From Brachycybe producta (taxonomy: Eukaryota > Arthropoda > Diplopoda > Playtdesmida > Andrognathidae): DNA of 64,000 bases. Position numbers and translations under genes: made by a program. The first letter of the stretch is position 1; the number at the start of each line of letters is the position of its first letter. The notes beneath the pieces were generated by a model that was given only the letters and a program-made list of their open reading frames with translations, was not told where the DNA came from and ran no database searches. This document shows positions 63,801-64,000 of this stretch, piece by piece. The DNA is taken from positions 124,001 through 188,000 of the forward strand of contig JAUPFP010000016.1 in assembly GCA_036925085.1 (NCBI GenBank). Direction: 5' to 3'.

Positions 63801-64000
63801 ATCCCAACCCCCTTTGTGTAAATGTCTCTATCTATCTCTCAAACAAAAGCTAGACCACAAACCTAATTTATCATCATTGGGTCTTTTCTGAATATAATTC
63901 AAAATGTTATTAGAAAAAAAAAAAGAAGGAAAAAGCGAGAGAAAGAGAGAAAAAATGAGCCACTTCATCATTCGGCTGAATGCCGACAATTTGTTCAAAC

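Larger units (their letters stand above)
43025..64000 (-). other. Upstream region, probably intron of the TMTC1-like gene
   Basis: No sequence matching the N-terminal TMTC signatures was found here on the minus strand. I looked for the DD-containing first loop, the HKSYRP motif and the KE-GIT motif. Several donor-like TTACCT words (53169, 55605) are not paired with a credible exon. The region is dense in TIR elements and simple repeats. The open frames at 45421-45974 and 46025-46291 have no recognised domains. A short exon could have been missed. Confidence 0.55.

Overview
The window is AT-rich nuclear DNA from a metazoan. It contains no compact gene array, operon or ribosome-binding site pattern. 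Coding sequence is limited to five short exons, all on the minus strand, with GT-AG splice sites and mutually consistent reading phases. They are separated by introns of 3 to 17 kb that are packed with transposable-element remains. Together the exons encode about 217 residues of a TMTC-family protein, closest by eye to TMTC1 (transmembrane O-mannosyltransferase targeting cadherins). The conserved stretches are [32 protein letters not shown] and [13 protein letters not shown]. The protein runs right to left: exon a (42952-43024), b (33430-33533), c (24806-24995), d (21678-21799), e (4254-4415). The N-terminal exons, and the C-terminal TPR exons after exon e, were not found and probably lie outside the window. 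The repeat content and large introns suggest an invertebrate, possibly marine, but I cannot name the group.

Layout. Positions 1-4253 are the start of the next intron and carry TG-rich low-complexity DNA and two inverted-repeat elements. The 17 kb intron 4416-21677 holds a terminal-inverted-repeat (TIR) element split by a solo LTR, a LINE tail, another LTR-like block and several MITEs. The intron 21800-24805 holds a hAT-like element and a foldback MITE. The intron 24996-33429 holds a mariner-like relic, a LINE tail, a solo-LTR candidate and the best-preserved foldback MITE. The intron 33534-42951 holds a MITE inserted into a dispersed repeat, a solo-LTR candidate, a long AT microsatellite, a TTAGGG-containing minisatellite and an inverted pair of 430-bp MITEs. 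The region 43025-64000 is probably more upstream intron. It holds many TIR elements, a second inverted MITE pair around a CA-rich tract, a mariner-like relic nested in another element, and a perfect 37-bp hairpin.

The most striking non-genic signal is a family of about eight foldback MITEs. Full copies are 206-208 bp and several have matching 7-8 bp target duplications. Their shared core combines a CRE-like TGACGTCA, CCAAT-type ATTGG boxes and a CCGCCC GC box, so they look like portable promoter-like modules spread through this gene. Most open reading frames in the window are simple-repeat or repeat-derived artefacts.
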